Assembly (NCBI GenBank): GCA_046048875.1
Contig: JBJOFG010000002.1
Location: 1-64,000 of the forward strand
Length of the DNA: 64,000 nucleotides
Source of the DNA: CAIZGX01 sp046048875
Lineage (GTDB): Bacteria; Bacteroidota; Bacteroidia; Flavobacteriales_D; Sanyastnellaceae
Reading direction: 5' to 3'
Shown here piece after piece: positions 16,970 through 25,414 of this stretch (position 1 is its first letter; each line of letters starts with the position of its first letter). A program made the position numbers and the translations under genes. The notes beneath the pieces are model-generated. The model saw only the letters and a program-made list of their open reading frames with translations. It had not been told where the DNA came from and did not search any database.

Positions 16970-18043
16970 ATGAAAGCAAAACTAGGATTTATAACTGTCA
17001 TTCTTGCATGTATTGGATTCACGGCCTGCAACAAATCAAACATTGATGAAGGTACGGGAAATAACACAATGCCTACCGTTGAATGCGGAGAGCCACAAGT
17101 ACAAACATTGTTCGCGGGACAAAACATTGCGGCAGGATCGGTTACTGTGACAAACGACGAAAACAACGTCTATATTAACTACACCACAACAGGCGGCTGG
17201 TGGTTAAACAAAATTCACTTGTATGTTGGAGATTGTGAACTAATACCTTCCAACGAAGCTGGAAACCCAATGATAGGACAGTTTCCTACAAACATAACCT
17301 TTACACCAAATGTCACAACATACACAGTAACTGTTCCTTTGAGCGGTTTAGAGGATTGCTATTGCATCGCAGCCCACGCTGAAGTTGTATTGAAAGACGA
17401 AAACGGAAATATTATTCAAACCGAAACGGGCTGGGCAGATGGAGAAGACTTCGGAGGAAACTCTTGGGCAATGAAATTTACCTACTGCACTCAAACGTGT
17501 GACGATAATCCAGAGTGTGACATCAACTCAGGTGACTATAGAACTCAAACACAAGGTGGATGGGGATCTGAACCGAACGGCAACAATCCTGGAATGTACC
17601 TCGCTACGAATTTCGAAATAGCATTTCCTAATGGAATTACCATTGGTTGTGCAACGAACTCGTTGACATTTACTTCTTCAGTTGCGATCATGAATTTCCT
17701 ACCTCAAGGAGGAACACCATCGGTTCTTAGTACAACTGAAACTAACCCAACATCCGTCAACAATGTACTTGCGGGACAAATACTTGCCTTGGCCATTTCA
17801 TTGGGATTTGACAACGCGATTGAATCATACAGCTCATCTGCAAACAGCCTGGGCAACCTGATTATAGGTTCAGGCCCATTCCAAGGTCAGACCGTTGCGG
17901 AGTTTTTCGCTGTGGCTAACGATGTTCTTGGCGGATGCTCTTCTGCATATTCAGCTTCTGATATCAATGCAACAGCTTCAGCAATTAATGAAAACTTTGT
18001 TGATGGAACAGTAAACAATGGTTTCTTAATCTGTAACAACTAA
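16970..18043 (+). CDS. Secreted lipoprotein of unknown function, two domains
   Basis: A 357-residue protein with lipobox GFTAC (Cys20). The first half (about 40-175) has paired cysteines and ends with the pattern GWADGEDFGGNSWAMKF. The second half (about 180-357) contains TQGGWGSEPNGNNPGMYLATNF, FLPQGGTPSVL, AGQILALAISLGFD and a final NFVDGTVNNGFLICNN. I recall similar pairs of segments in other secreted bacterial proteins, but I know no named family or activity. No catalytic motif is evident. It is a single gene with its own promoter box and a strong terminator. Confidence 0.75.
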   Translation: MKAKLGFITVILACIGFTACNKSNIDEGTGNNTMPTVECGEPQVQTLFAGQNIAAGSVTVTNDENNVYINYTTTGGWWLNKIHLYVGDCELIPSNEAGNPMIGQFPTNITFTPNVTTYTVTVPLSGLEDCYCIAAHAEVVLKDENGNIIQTETGWADGEDFGGNSWAMKFTYCTQTCDDNPECDINSGDYRTQTQGGWGSEPNGNNPGMYLATNFEIAFPNGITIGCATNSLTFTSSVAIMNFLPQGGTPSVLSTTETNPTSVNNVLAGQILALAISLGFDNAIESYSSSANSLGNLIIGSGPFQGQTVAEFFAVANDVLGGCSSAYSASDINATASAINENFVDGTVNNGFLICNN

Positions 18044-18063
18044 ATTAAACGTCTTAATAAAGG

Positions 18064-18094
18064 AAAGACCGATGTCCGCATCGGTCTTTTTTTT
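18064..18094 (+). terminator. Intrinsic terminator of the 16970 gene
   Basis: A perfect 11-bp stem (18064-18074 / 18079-18089), loop TCCG, followed by a run of T to 18094. This is a textbook terminator 20 bases after the stop. Confidence 0.93.
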
Positions 18095-18108
18095 GCTTTA
18101 ATTTGTCC

Positions 18109-18618
18109 ATGCTCGAACTTACTGCAATTCTCACAAGTCTTGCCTACACCATCCTTTACCTCTTCGAATCATGGTGGTGCTGGCCATTTGCAATAGTTGG
18201 CAGCGCAGTCTATTTTTATTTATGTCGAAAAGCCAACCTTCAAGGGGAAAGCTGGCTGCAACTGTTCTATGTTGGCTTCGCTGTGTATGGTTGGATTGCA
18301 CCCAGCAACGCCTTTCAAGACCCGAATTGGAATTGGAATCTGCATCTCTACTTTGCATTAGGATCTATTGTTCTTTGGCAAATTCTTGCCATTATCTTGA
18401 AGAAAAAAAATTCAGCATTACCACAATTAGACAGCTTCGTGCTAGCAATTGCCCTAGCCGGAACCGTTCTTCAAATTTTATACATTGAATTAAATTGGTA
18501 CTACTTCATCTTAGTAAACCTCGTTTCCATCTACACATATTGGAACAGGGGTATGAAGAAGAGTGTCCTACTCTATTTGATATACCTCGGACTTAGCGTC
18601 TACGGGATTACTCAGTAA
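18109..18618 (+). CDS. pnuC: PnuC-family nicotinamide riboside/mononucleotide transporter
   Basis: 169 residues from ATG 18109. The longer frame uses TTG 18103, which overlaps a TTAATTTG promoter-like box. A hydrophobic protein with about six to seven TM segments. The pattern WWCWPFAIVGSAVYFYL plus ESWLQLFYVGFAVYGW, and later LNWYYFILVNLVSIYTYW, is typical of PnuC. It is shorter than E. coli PnuC (about 240), mostly at the N terminus, as in many Bacteroidota. It should import nicotinamide riboside by facilitated diffusion for NAD salvage. Its end overlaps hflX by 11 bases tail to tail. Confidence 0.88.
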   Translation: MLELTAILTSLAYTILYLFESWWCWPFAIVGSAVYFYLCRKANLQGESWLQLFYVGFAVYGWIAPSNAFQDPNWNWNLHLYFALGSIVLWQILAIILKKKNSALPQLDSFVLAIALAGTVLQILYIELNWYYFILVNLVSIYTYWNRGMKKSVLLYLIYLGLSVYGITQ

Positions 18619-19834
18619 AATCGTCGAAAAGAAAATCGTTGTATGGGAAACGAACCACGTGAATTTCTCGAGCCCGATTGTATAGCACTTCGCGAAATTC
18701 TTCGACATGAATTTTCTTAGCCGCACTCATGAAGACCACATCTTCTGAACCCATTCGAGACATCCAAGATTCTTCCAACTCTTCCAACGAATAATTCGCT
18801 GCAGTCTTAGGTGTTAAATCATCCTCTTCTTTTTCAATGAAGGTATACGCATCTACTTTATTGAAGGCAATAATCATGGGCTTATCCCCAGCTCCAATTT
18901 CTTGAAGCGTTTCCATTACCACTTTGTAATGATCTTCAAATTGCGGATGAGAAATGTCTACCACATGCACCAACAAATCAGACTCACGAACTTCATCCAA
19001 CGTACTCTTAAACGATTCAATCAATTGGTGAGGAAGCTTGCGAATGAATCCCACGGTATCACTTAACAATAAAGGTAAATTCTTCACCACCACCTTTCGG
19101 ACTGTGGTATCAAGTGTCGCAAACAATTTGTTTTCCGCCAACACTTCACTCTTACTCATCATGTTCATGATGGTAGACTTTCCAACGTTGGTATAACCAA
19201 CCAAAGCTACACGCACCAACGCACCGCGATTTCCGCGTTGAGTTGTTTTCTGACGATCAATGATTTTCAAATCTTCTTTCAACTTTGCAATTCGATCGCG
19301 AATAATTCGTCGGTCTGTTTCAATTTGTAACTCACCCGGACCCCGCATTCCAATTCCACCTTTCTGTCTTTCCAAGTGCGTCCACATGCGTGTCAAGCGA
19401 GGCAACAAATATTCATACTGTGCCAATTCAACTTGAACTTTCGCATGAGCGGTTTGTGCACGTGCAGCAAAGATGTCCAGAATCAAATTGTTTCGATCTA
19501 AAATCTTGACCTTATGATTATCGTCGTTGAATAAGTTTTCGAGGTTTCGCAATTGTGAGGGAGAAAGTTCATCGTCGAAGATGACCATGTCTACTTCGTT
19601 CTCGAAAACAAAATTTTTGATTTCCTCAATCTTTCCAGAACCCACAAACGTTCTGTTATCTGGATGATCGAGATTCTGCCAATAACGCTTCACACAAAAA
19701 GCATCGGCGGTCGTTGCCAAGAAGGCCAACTCATCGAGATATTCAGTAAGTATATCTAAATTTTGTTTCTTATTCACGATACCCACGAGCACACAGGTCT
19801 CTTGGGGTTTCTTGGTCTCTTGTAGTTTCGCCAT
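18608..19834 (-). CDS. hflX: GTPase HflX
   Basis: A 408-residue ribosome-associated GTPase that splits stalled or heat-damaged 70S ribosomes. The N-terminal HflX domain shows FVGSGKIEEI and MRGPGELQIETDRR. The G domain has G1 GYTNVGKS (213-220), G3 DTVGFIRKLPHQLIESF and NKVD. Length is usual. It is the third gene of a tight operon (4-TM protein, cytochrome c, hflX, with gaps of 2 and 1 bases). That is an odd partner set; see findings. Confidence 0.96.
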   Translation of the reverse strand: MAKLQETKKPQETCVLVGIVNKKQNLDILTEYLDELAFLATTADAFCVKRYWQNLDHPDNRTFVGSGKIEEIKNFVFENEVDMVIFDDELSPSQLRNLENLFNDDNHKVKILDRNNLILDIFAARAQTAHAKVQVELAQYEYLLPRLTRMWTHLERQKGGIGMRGPGELQIETDRRIIRDRIAKLKEDLKIIDRQKTTQRGNRGALVRVALVGYTNVGKSTIMNMMSKSEVLAENKLFATLDTTVRKVVVKNLPLLLSDTVGFIRKLPHQLIESFKSTLDEVRESDLLVHVVDISHPQFEDHYKVVMETLQEIGAGDKPMIIAFNKVDAYTFIEKEEDDLTPKTAANYSLEELEESWMSRMGSEDVVFMSAAKKIHVEEFREVLYNRAREIHVVRFPYNDFLFDDFTE

Positions 19835-19835
19835 T

Positions 19836-20165
19836 TTATCTTCCCGACAACTTCATGCAATAGGCTGTTAAGGCATCAATTTCTTGAACCGTTAACATAC
19901 TTTCAAAAGGAGGCATTCCTCCTTTTCCGTGTGTAATCTGATTTTTAATTTCATCTGCGGAAAGCTGACTTACCGTGATGTTTTTCGCTCCGCTCAATTG
20001 GAGATTGCCTTCACTCCCGTGACAAGTCGCACAGCGCTTAATGAATAAAGCCTGCGCATCAACCGGTCCCGCAGTCTTTGGTTCTTCACCACAAGAACTG
20101 AGATTCCAAAGGAATAGAAGACCAAAAAAAACAATAAGACCCGAATGAATAATTCTCTTCTTCAT
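19836..20165 (-). CDS. Small monoheme c-type cytochrome lipoprotein
   Basis: A 109-residue lipoprotein. The signal peptide ends in LSSC (Cys25). A single heme c site CATCH (about residues 45-49) and a distal Met in GGMPPF are present, as in class I cytochromes of the cytochrome c oxidase cbb3 subunit / CccA type. It would act in the periplasm, membrane-anchored, as an electron carrier or sensor. It sits between a 4-TM protein gene and hflX with almost no spacing. Confidence 0.88.
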   Translation of the reverse strand: MKKRIIHSGLIVFFGLLFLWNLSSCGEEPKTAGPVDAQALFIKRCATCHGSEGNLQLSGAKNITVSQLSADEIKNQITHGKGGMPPFESMLTVQEIDALTAYCMKLSGR

Positions 20166-20167
20166 TC

Positions 20168-20614
20168 TTAGTGCATGAATGCCATTTTAGACCAATAGCC
20201 CATATAGCTCATGGCTATAACACTTACTAATAATCCAAGTCCATAAAAAACTGCAATTTTCTTCGCACGATCGCGACCGTTGGTTGCGCGCTTTGCCTTC
20301 GAATATCCCATTGTAATGAATACTACAGCGAGAATCATCATTGTTGGGTGTTCAATAAGTTTCATTCGTACTGCTGCATCTTTCATAATGTTAACCCCTG
20401 TTCCAGAGATAGCAGCGAAATTCATGGCCAACAAAACCAATCCAACTAAAAGTTGAATGTGAGAGAAAATTAAAGAGAATAAAACCAACTTACTTGGCTT
20501 GCCAGAAACGGGTTCGTTCTTCTCTTTCACCAACGAAACGATAATCGCTAAAAGTGGAAGTAAAAGAATTAAGTAAGGAAGTAAAATGTGTAAGTGTTTG
20601 AAGCCCGTTTGCAT
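20168..20614 (-). CDS. Four-TM membrane protein, possibly a b-heme or cytochrome partner
   Basis: A 148-residue protein with four hydrophobic segments (about 8-28, 43-68, 88-106, 122-142). Histidines lie at the membrane borders (KHLHILLP, FSHIQLLVG, LIEHPTMM). Similar small proteins in Bacteroidota are sometimes labelled 'cytochrome B'; that name is not proven by any motif here. The downstream neighbour encodes a c-type cytochrome 2 bases away, so a heme-linked membrane pair is a reasonable inference. Promoter box TAGATTTG lies upstream. Confidence 0.65.
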   Translation of the reverse strand: MQTGFKHLHILLPYLILLLPLLAIIVSLVKEKNEPVSGKPSKLVLFSLIFSHIQLLVGLVLLAMNFAAISGTGVNIMKDAAVRMKLIEHPTMMILAVVFITMGYSKAKRATNGRDRAKKIAVFYGLGLLVSVIAMSYMGYWSKMAFMH

Positions 20615-20630
20615 AATTATTAATTTTCTT

Positions 20631-20638
20631 CAAATCTA
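20631..20638 (-). promoter_or_regulatory. -7 box of the 4-TM/cytochrome c/hflX operon
   Basis: The minus strand reads TAGATTTG, a perfect TAnnTTTG match, 16 nt before the ATG at 20614. Confidence 0.5.
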
Positions 20639-20684
20639 ATCTTCTTTTTGAAAAACACCACATCTTTGTTCCCAAGAAAAAGCT

Positions 20685-21005
20685 ATGAACAAGATTGTAT
20701 ACAACGTCACCGTGAGCGTAGACCCTGAAATTCATGAAGAATGGATTACCTGGATGAAAGACATTCACATTCCTGATGTGATGAACACTGGTAAATTTCT
20801 TCAAAATCGAATTCTTAGAGTTCATGGGGAAGAAGAAAATGGCGTCACCTATGCCGTGCAGTATACCGCCGCTCATCGTGGTGATTTGGACGACTATTTC
20901 ACGGAACACGCGCCCAAGCTTCAGAAAGAACATGTCGACAAATACGGCAACAGAGCAGTCGCATTCCGTACCATATTAGAAGTTCTTCACGAAACCGGCG
21001 AATAG
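20685..21005 (+). CDS. DUF4286 family protein
   Basis: A 106-residue soluble protein with the DUF4286 pattern: IVYNVTVSVDPEIHEEWITWMKDIHIPDVM at the N terminus and a ferredoxin-like alpha/beta alternation (VTYAVQYTA, LDDYFTEHAPKLQKEH). The family resembles dimeric antibiotic-biosynthesis-monooxygenase-like folds but has no known activity. It precedes an aminotransferase gene by 62 bases, which has its own promoter box. CATCTTTG (one mismatch to TAnnTTTG) lies 16 nt upstream of the ATG. Confidence 0.85.
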   Translation: MNKIVYNVTVSVDPEIHEEWITWMKDIHIPDVMNTGKFLQNRILRVHGEEENGVTYAVQYTAAHRGDLDDYFTEHAPKLQKEHVDKYGNRAVAFRTILEVLHETGE

Positions 21006-21027
21006 CAGAATTAGTCACAAAAAAGAC

Positions 21028-21035
21028 TATTTTTG
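21028..21035 (+). promoter_or_regulatory. -7 box of the 21068 aminotransferase gene
   Basis: TATTTTTG matches TAnnTTTG and ends 32 nt before the ATG at 21068. Confidence 0.5.
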
Positions 21036-21067
21036 CGCCACTAATTACCGACAGACAATTTATTCGA

Positions 21068-22357
21068 ATGAATGCTACCCTTCAGCAAGAAAAGCTAAAC
21101 TTGCGTGTATCGCAAATGGCCGAGAATCTTATAGGTTCAGAAATTATTAAACTAGGTGGCGAAATTCGTGACCGCATTCTTCAAGGAGAAAAAATATATA
21201 ACTTCACCATTGGTGATTTCAATCCTAAAATTTTTCCTATTCCCGCTGAATTGAAACAATTCATTATTGATTGTTACAACGAAGATTTAACGAACTATCC
21301 CGTTGCAAACGGTGTCGTTGAATTGCGCAACGCCGTTGTTCAACTTTTAAAAGAGAAACAAGGTTTAGATTATTCTGCAGAAGAAATTTTAGTAGCTGGC
21401 GGTGCCCGTCCTATTATTTATGCCATCTTTCAAGCCATTGTAGATCCGGGCGACAAAGTTGTTTTCCCAGTTCCATCTTGGAACAACAATCACTACACGC
21501 ACCTGTCGCATGCACATCAAGTGTTCGTTGAAACGTTGCCTGAAGACAACTTCATGCCGAATGCAGATTTGTTGAAGGAACACATTCAAGGTGCTTCATT
21601 GCTTGCATTGTGCTCTCCTTTGAATCCAACGGGAACTGTATTTTCTAAAGAGCAATTGGAAAGTATCTGCGACATGGTGTTGGAAGAAAACGCGAAACGC
21701 GGAGCGAACGAAAAGCCGTTGTATGTCATGTACGACCAGATTTATTCGTTGCTTACTTTCGGAGAAACACATCACTTCGATCCGGTAACCCTTCGTCCTG
21801 AAATGAGAAAGTACACGGTGTTCGTAGACGGAATTTCTAAATCTCTTGCCGCTACGGGTGTGCGCGTTGGTTGGGGATTCGGACCCGAGTTCATTATTGA
21901 TAAAATGAAAAGCATTTTGGGACACGTTGGTGCTTGGGCACCTCGTCCGGAACAGATTGCAGCAGGAAGATACTTACAAGACATTTCATTGCTCGACAAT
22001 TATTTGACTTGGATTAAAGAAGAATTGCAAACACGCTTGAATGGTTTTTACGCTGGTTTCGAAAGCTTGCGTGAAAAAGGATATGCTGTTCGTGCTATTC
22101 CTCCCGCAGCTGCTATCTACTTAACTGTTCAGTTTAATTTAGTTGGAAAGAAAACGGCTGAAGGAAATGTACTCGCAAATACGGGCGATATCACTTCTTA
22201 TATTTTGAATGAAGCGAAAGTGGCCATTGTTCCATTCCGCGCATTCGGAGCGTCAGACGATTCAACGTGGTATAGATTAAGCGTTGGAACAGCTTCACAC
22301 GAAGATGTTACGCAATCCATCGCTTCATTGGAAGCGGCACTTGCAAAGCTGTCTTAA
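21068..22357 (+). CDS. Class I/II pyridoxal-phosphate aminotransferase (aspartate-aminotransferase-like)
   Basis: A 429-residue fold-type-I aminotransferase. The PLP lysine is Lys258 in DGISKSLAATGVRVGW. The cofactor-binding LNPTGTVFS and the MYDQIYSLL Asp/Tyr pair are present, and the C-terminal substrate Arg is in WYRLSVG. A longer N terminus than AspC and the PIIYAIFQ segment are typical of a Bacteroidota group of unassigned aminotransferases. Substrate pair uncertain; aspartate or an aromatic amino acid are possible. Its stop directly abuts the stop of convergent rlmH (TAATTA). Confidence 0.9.
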   Translation: MNATLQQEKLNLRVSQMAENLIGSEIIKLGGEIRDRILQGEKIYNFTIGDFNPKIFPIPAELKQFIIDCYNEDLTNYPVANGVVELRNAVVQLLKEKQGLDYSAEEILVAGGARPIIYAIFQAIVDPGDKVVFPVPSWNNNHYTHLSHAHQVFVETLPEDNFMPNADLLKEHIQGASLLALCSPLNPTGTVFSKEQLESICDMVLEENAKRGANEKPLYVMYDQIYSLLTFGETHHFDPVTLRPEMRKYTVFVDGISKSLAATGVRVGWGFGPEFIIDKMKSILGHVGAWAPRPEQIAAGRYLQDISLLDNYLTWIKEELQTRLNGFYAGFESLREKGYAVRAIPPAAAIYLTVQFNLVGKKTAEGNVLANTGDITSYILNEAKVAIVPFRAFGASDDSTWYRLSVGTASHEDVTQSIASLEAALAKLS

Positions 22358-22828
22358 TTACATGTGATGATATCCTTCACCACGAATAATGGTGAAGGCT
22401 CTGTACAATTGCTCGACTAAAACGATTCGCACCAAGTCGTGCGGAAAAGTCATTTCAGACAATCGAACCTGTTCGTTTGCTCGAGCATATACTTCATCTG
22501 AAAAACCATGCGCTCCGCCGATCACAAGAACCCAAGATTTGGTTCCTGCGAGTTGTTTCTTTTCGATGTGTTTTGAAAAATTCACTGAAGTGAAGGCCTT
22601 TCCCTTTTCATCGAGCAAACACAATTGATCTTCTAACTTCAATTGTTTCAAGATTAGTTCTCCCTCTTTACTTTTCTGAAGTTCAGGCGAAAGACCCTTC
22701 GTCGCAATGTCTTTCAATTCAACATATTCAAACGTGCAGTAATGAGGAAGTCTTTTGGTGTAACGCGCAATCCCTTCCTTAACGTAAGGTTCGTGCGTAT
22801 GACCAATAACCAAGACTTTCACTCTCAT
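22358..22828 (-). CDS. rlmH: 23S rRNA pseudouridine-1915 N3-methyltransferase
   Basis: A 156-residue SPOUT-class SAM methyltransferase that modifies helix 69 of 23S rRNA on the 70S ribosome. The trefoil-knot region VLVIGGAHGFSDEVYARA and the C-terminal LVEQLYRAFTIIRGEGYHH are diagnostic. Normal length. It overlaps pdxA upstream by 4 bases (ATGA), so the two are translated together. Confidence 0.97.
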   Translation of the reverse strand: MRVKVLVIGHTHEPYVKEGIARYTKRLPHYCTFEYVELKDIATKGLSPELQKSKEGELILKQLKLEDQLCLLDEKGKAFTSVNFSKHIEKKQLAGTKSWVLVIGGAHGFSDEVYARANEQVRLSEMTFPHDLVRIVLVEQLYRAFTIIRGEGYHHM

Positions 22829-23892
22829 TCGCGGCGATCTTCTCTGTTCTCTTTGATATCTTGCTTCTGCAAGGGGTTACTCGCGTAAGACTTGTATTCT
22901 TTTCGCTTCAAGAAGATATCGGTCGCCGTGAAAATTGCTGCGCGTAACGATGCTTCATCTGCAGTTCCTTTTCCAGCTAAATCATACGCCACACCGTGAT
23001 CGGGTGATGTTCTTACAATTGGCAGACCAGCAGTAAAGTTTACACCGCTATCGAAAGCCAAAGCCTTGAAAGGCGCCAATCCTTGATCATGGTACATGGC
23101 CAACACCGCATCGAAATTCTTATAAGCTCCTGACCCGAAAAATCCGTCTGCTCCGAATGGACCATATACTTGAAATCCTTTCTCCATTTGCTCGCGAACC
23201 ACTGGAAGAATGATGTCCTTTTCTTCGGTCCCAATTAATCCGTTGTCGCCTGCATGTGGATTCAATCCAAGAACAGCAATGCGTGGAGTAGCTACTCCGA
23301 AATCGCGTTCCAAACTTTCGCGCATGAGAATTAACTTCTCTGTAATCTTTTCTTTCGTGATGTTCGCACTCACCTCTTTCAACGGAACATGTCCTGTAAC
23401 AATTCCAATCTTCAAGGCTGGACTTACTAAAAACATAAGCACTTTATCTGTTCCAGCCATTTTCGCTAAGTATTCTGTGTGTCCCGGAAATTTAAATTCC
23501 GCATTCTGAACATTGTCTTTATTGAACGGCGCGGTAACCAAGACATCAATTTTATTCGAAGCCAAATCGCTTGCGGCCATCTCCAAACTTCTTCGAGCCA
23601 TCTCTCCGCCAAGTGCGGTAGGCTTTCCCCATTCAATATCGCCCTTGAATTCTTTCCAGCAATTCACCAAGTTCACTTTTTTCGGAACAGCTTCCGAGGC
23701 AGTGGCCGCGTTTTGGTAGGTGAATTCTTCCATTCCACCAATGCGTTTGGTTTGCTTAATTATTTCGGCGTGAGAATAGATTACAGGCACAATGTGTTCG
23801 AGCATACGTGCATCGCAGAAGACTTTAATAACAGTCTCCAGGCCAACACCGTTCATGTCGCCACAGCTAATTCCAACTTTAACTCTTTCCAT
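22825..23892 (-). CDS. pdxA: 4-hydroxythreonine-4-phosphate dehydrogenase
   Basis: A 355-residue NAD-dependent, metal-dependent enzyme of the DXP-dependent vitamin B6 pathway; PdxJ condenses its product with DXP. PdxA signatures: GISCGDMNGVGLE at the N terminus, PFNKDNVQ, PGHTEYLAKMAG, LNPHAGDNG and MYHDQGLAPFKALAF, which carry the metal histidines. The start ATG lies inside a CCATTG-TT-CAATGG palindrome (23889-23902). The product supplies PLP to the many PLP enzymes encoded here (kynU, hemL, aminotransferase). Confidence 0.97.
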   Translation of the reverse strand: MERVKVGISCGDMNGVGLETVIKVFCDARMLEHIVPVIYSHAEIIKQTKRIGGMEEFTYQNAATASEAVPKKVNLVNCWKEFKGDIEWGKPTALGGEMARRSLEMAASDLASNKIDVLVTAPFNKDNVQNAEFKFPGHTEYLAKMAGTDKVLMFLVSPALKIGIVTGHVPLKEVSANITKEKITEKLILMRESLERDFGVATPRIAVLGLNPHAGDNGLIGTEEKDIILPVVREQMEKGFQVYGPFGADGFFGSGAYKNFDAVLAMYHDQGLAPFKALAFDSGVNFTAGLPIVRTSPDHGVAYDLAGKGTADEASLRAAIFTATDIFLKRKEYKSYASNPLQKQDIKENREDRRE

Positions 23893-23903
23893 TGTTCAAT
23901 GGT

Positions 23904-23925
23904 ATTAGAAACCGAATGATTGTTC
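23904..23925 (-). other. Inverted repeat between pepA and pdxA
   Basis: On the minus strand, an 8-bp stem AAACCGAA / TTCGGTTT with loop CAATCA lies between the pepA stop and the pdxA start. No T-run follows, so it may be a weak terminator, an RNA-processing site or an mRNA 3' stabiliser. Confidence 0.4.
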
Positions 23926-23928
23926 GGT

Positions 23929-25359
23929 TTAGTTAGCGTAATTCTTTTTAATGAAATCGTACAACAAACGAACACCTACTCCAACACCACCTTTGGTGCG
24001 ATAAGCTTGTGCAGCGTTCTGATAAGCAGGACCAGCGATATCAATGTGTATCCAAGGATAATCGATGAAATGCTCTAAGAATTTAGCCGCAGAAATTTGT
24101 CCTGCGAATGCACCGCCTAAGTTCTTCAAGTCAGCAACATCACTCTTCATCTCTTCACCGTATTCCTTCCACATTGGGAATTGAATCAATCGTTCCCACA
24201 CCTCAAATCCACTGTCCATTAGGTTGTTCACTACCTTTTGATCTGCCGTTGCCATTACAGCGCTTGCATAGGTTCCAATTGAACGAACAGCAGCACCTGT
24301 AAGCGTTGCCAAGTCAATAACCAATTCTGGTTTGTATTTCTTTGCGTATACCAAAGCATCTGCTAAGATTAATCTACCTTCTGCGTCTGTGTTTAATACT
24401 TCAACCGTTGTTCCATCGCTGATAGTGATAACGTCTTGCGGACACAATGCGTTTCCGCCTGGACGGTTGTCAGTTGCTGGAACTAAAGCCACAACGTGAA
24501 CTGGAAGCTTATTTGCAGCAATTGCATAGATCGCGCCTACTACAGCAGCTCCACCCGCCATGTCGCACTTCATCTCATCCATTGATCCAGGAGTTGGCTT
24601 CAAGCTTAATCCACCTGTATCGAATACGACACCCTTACCAACTAAAACAATTGGCTTCTTGTTTTTCGCATTCTTCGGCTTGTACTCCATGATCGTGAAT
24701 GTTGGCGGATCGATACTGCCTTTGTTCACGCCCAATAGTCCTCCCATTTTAAGCGCTTCAATTTGCTTTTTATTCAATACTTGCGTCTTGAATCCAGCAA
24801 CCTTTCCCGCCTTGGTCATCTCGGCAGAAAATTGAGTCGCAGTCAAGTAAGACACTGGCTCATTAACTAATGTTCGGGCCAATTCTGTTCCTTGGATAAT
24901 ACCTTGAAGTTCCACCCATTCAGACTCTTTGATTGTCGCGTCTGTCACGAAAATTTTCGAGAGCGTGTTCTTCTTATTTTCCTTTTCCTTGAAATACCTC
25001 AAGAATTGATAGTTGCTTAACGCAGCACCTTCAGCCAAGTACCAAGCAGCTTTTTCAAAAGAGCTTTGGTTAATGATGTGAAGTGATTCAAGATTTGTTT
25101 TGTTAACGGCTACTTGAATTTCAACACCTGTCTTGCGCATACCCTCTTTCGCATCGGCATTCCAAGTGCCTTCTACGGCAACATAAAAATGTTTCTCGGT
25201 TAATGAAGGCATTAAAACCGTGTTGCGGTTTACGTTGATTTCACTTTCAAGAAAAGTCAATTGAGCCTTTTCCAATTTCAATTTCTTAACTTCTTTTTTA
25301 TTGAAAAGAGTTACAACTACGTCGGCGTTCTTGGGCGCCTTGTTACTAATTTTTGCCAT
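23929..25359 (-). CDS. pepA: Leucyl aminopeptidase (M17 family)
   Basis: A 476-residue cytosolic dizinc/manganese aminopeptidase. The M17 signature NTDAEGRLILADAL (about residues 322-335), the metal lysine region VLVGKGVVFDTGGLSLKP and CDMAGGAAVVGA are intact. The N-terminal domain (about 1-150) is diverged, as usual for the family. It removes N-terminal residues from peptides and may be hexameric. It follows infB but is separated by a strong terminator, so it is probably its own unit. Confidence 0.96.
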   Translation of the reverse strand: MAKISNKAPKNADVVVTLFNKKEVKKLKLEKAQLTFLESEINVNRNTVLMPSLTEKHFYVAVEGTWNADAKEGMRKTGVEIQVAVNKTNLESLHIINQSSFEKAAWYLAEGAALSNYQFLRYFKEKENKKNTLSKIFVTDATIKESEWVELQGIIQGTELARTLVNEPVSYLTATQFSAEMTKAGKVAGFKTQVLNKKQIEALKMGGLLGVNKGSIDPPTFTIMEYKPKNAKNKKPIVLVGKGVVFDTGGLSLKPTPGSMDEMKCDMAGGAAVVGAIYAIAANKLPVHVVALVPATDNRPGGNALCPQDVITISDGTTVEVLNTDAEGRLILADALVYAKKYKPELVIDLATLTGAAVRSIGTYASAVMATADQKVVNNLMDSGFEVWERLIQFPMWKEYGEEMKSDVADLKNLGGAFAGQISAAKFLEHFIDYPWIHIDIAGPAYQNAAQAYRTKGGVGVGVRLLYDFIKKNYAN

Positions 25360-25385
25360 GGTTTCGTTCTATTAAATCGGAATAA

Positions 25386-25412
25386 AAAAGAGAGCCTTTT
25401 CGGCTCTCTTTT
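25386..25412 (-). terminator. Intrinsic terminator of the rimP-nusA-infB operon
   Basis: An 11-bp perfect stem (AAAAGAGAGCC / GGCTCTCTTTT) with a 5-nt loop lies immediately after the infB stop; the minus-strand transcript ends in a U-run. Confidence 0.93.
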
Positions 25413-25414
25413 AA

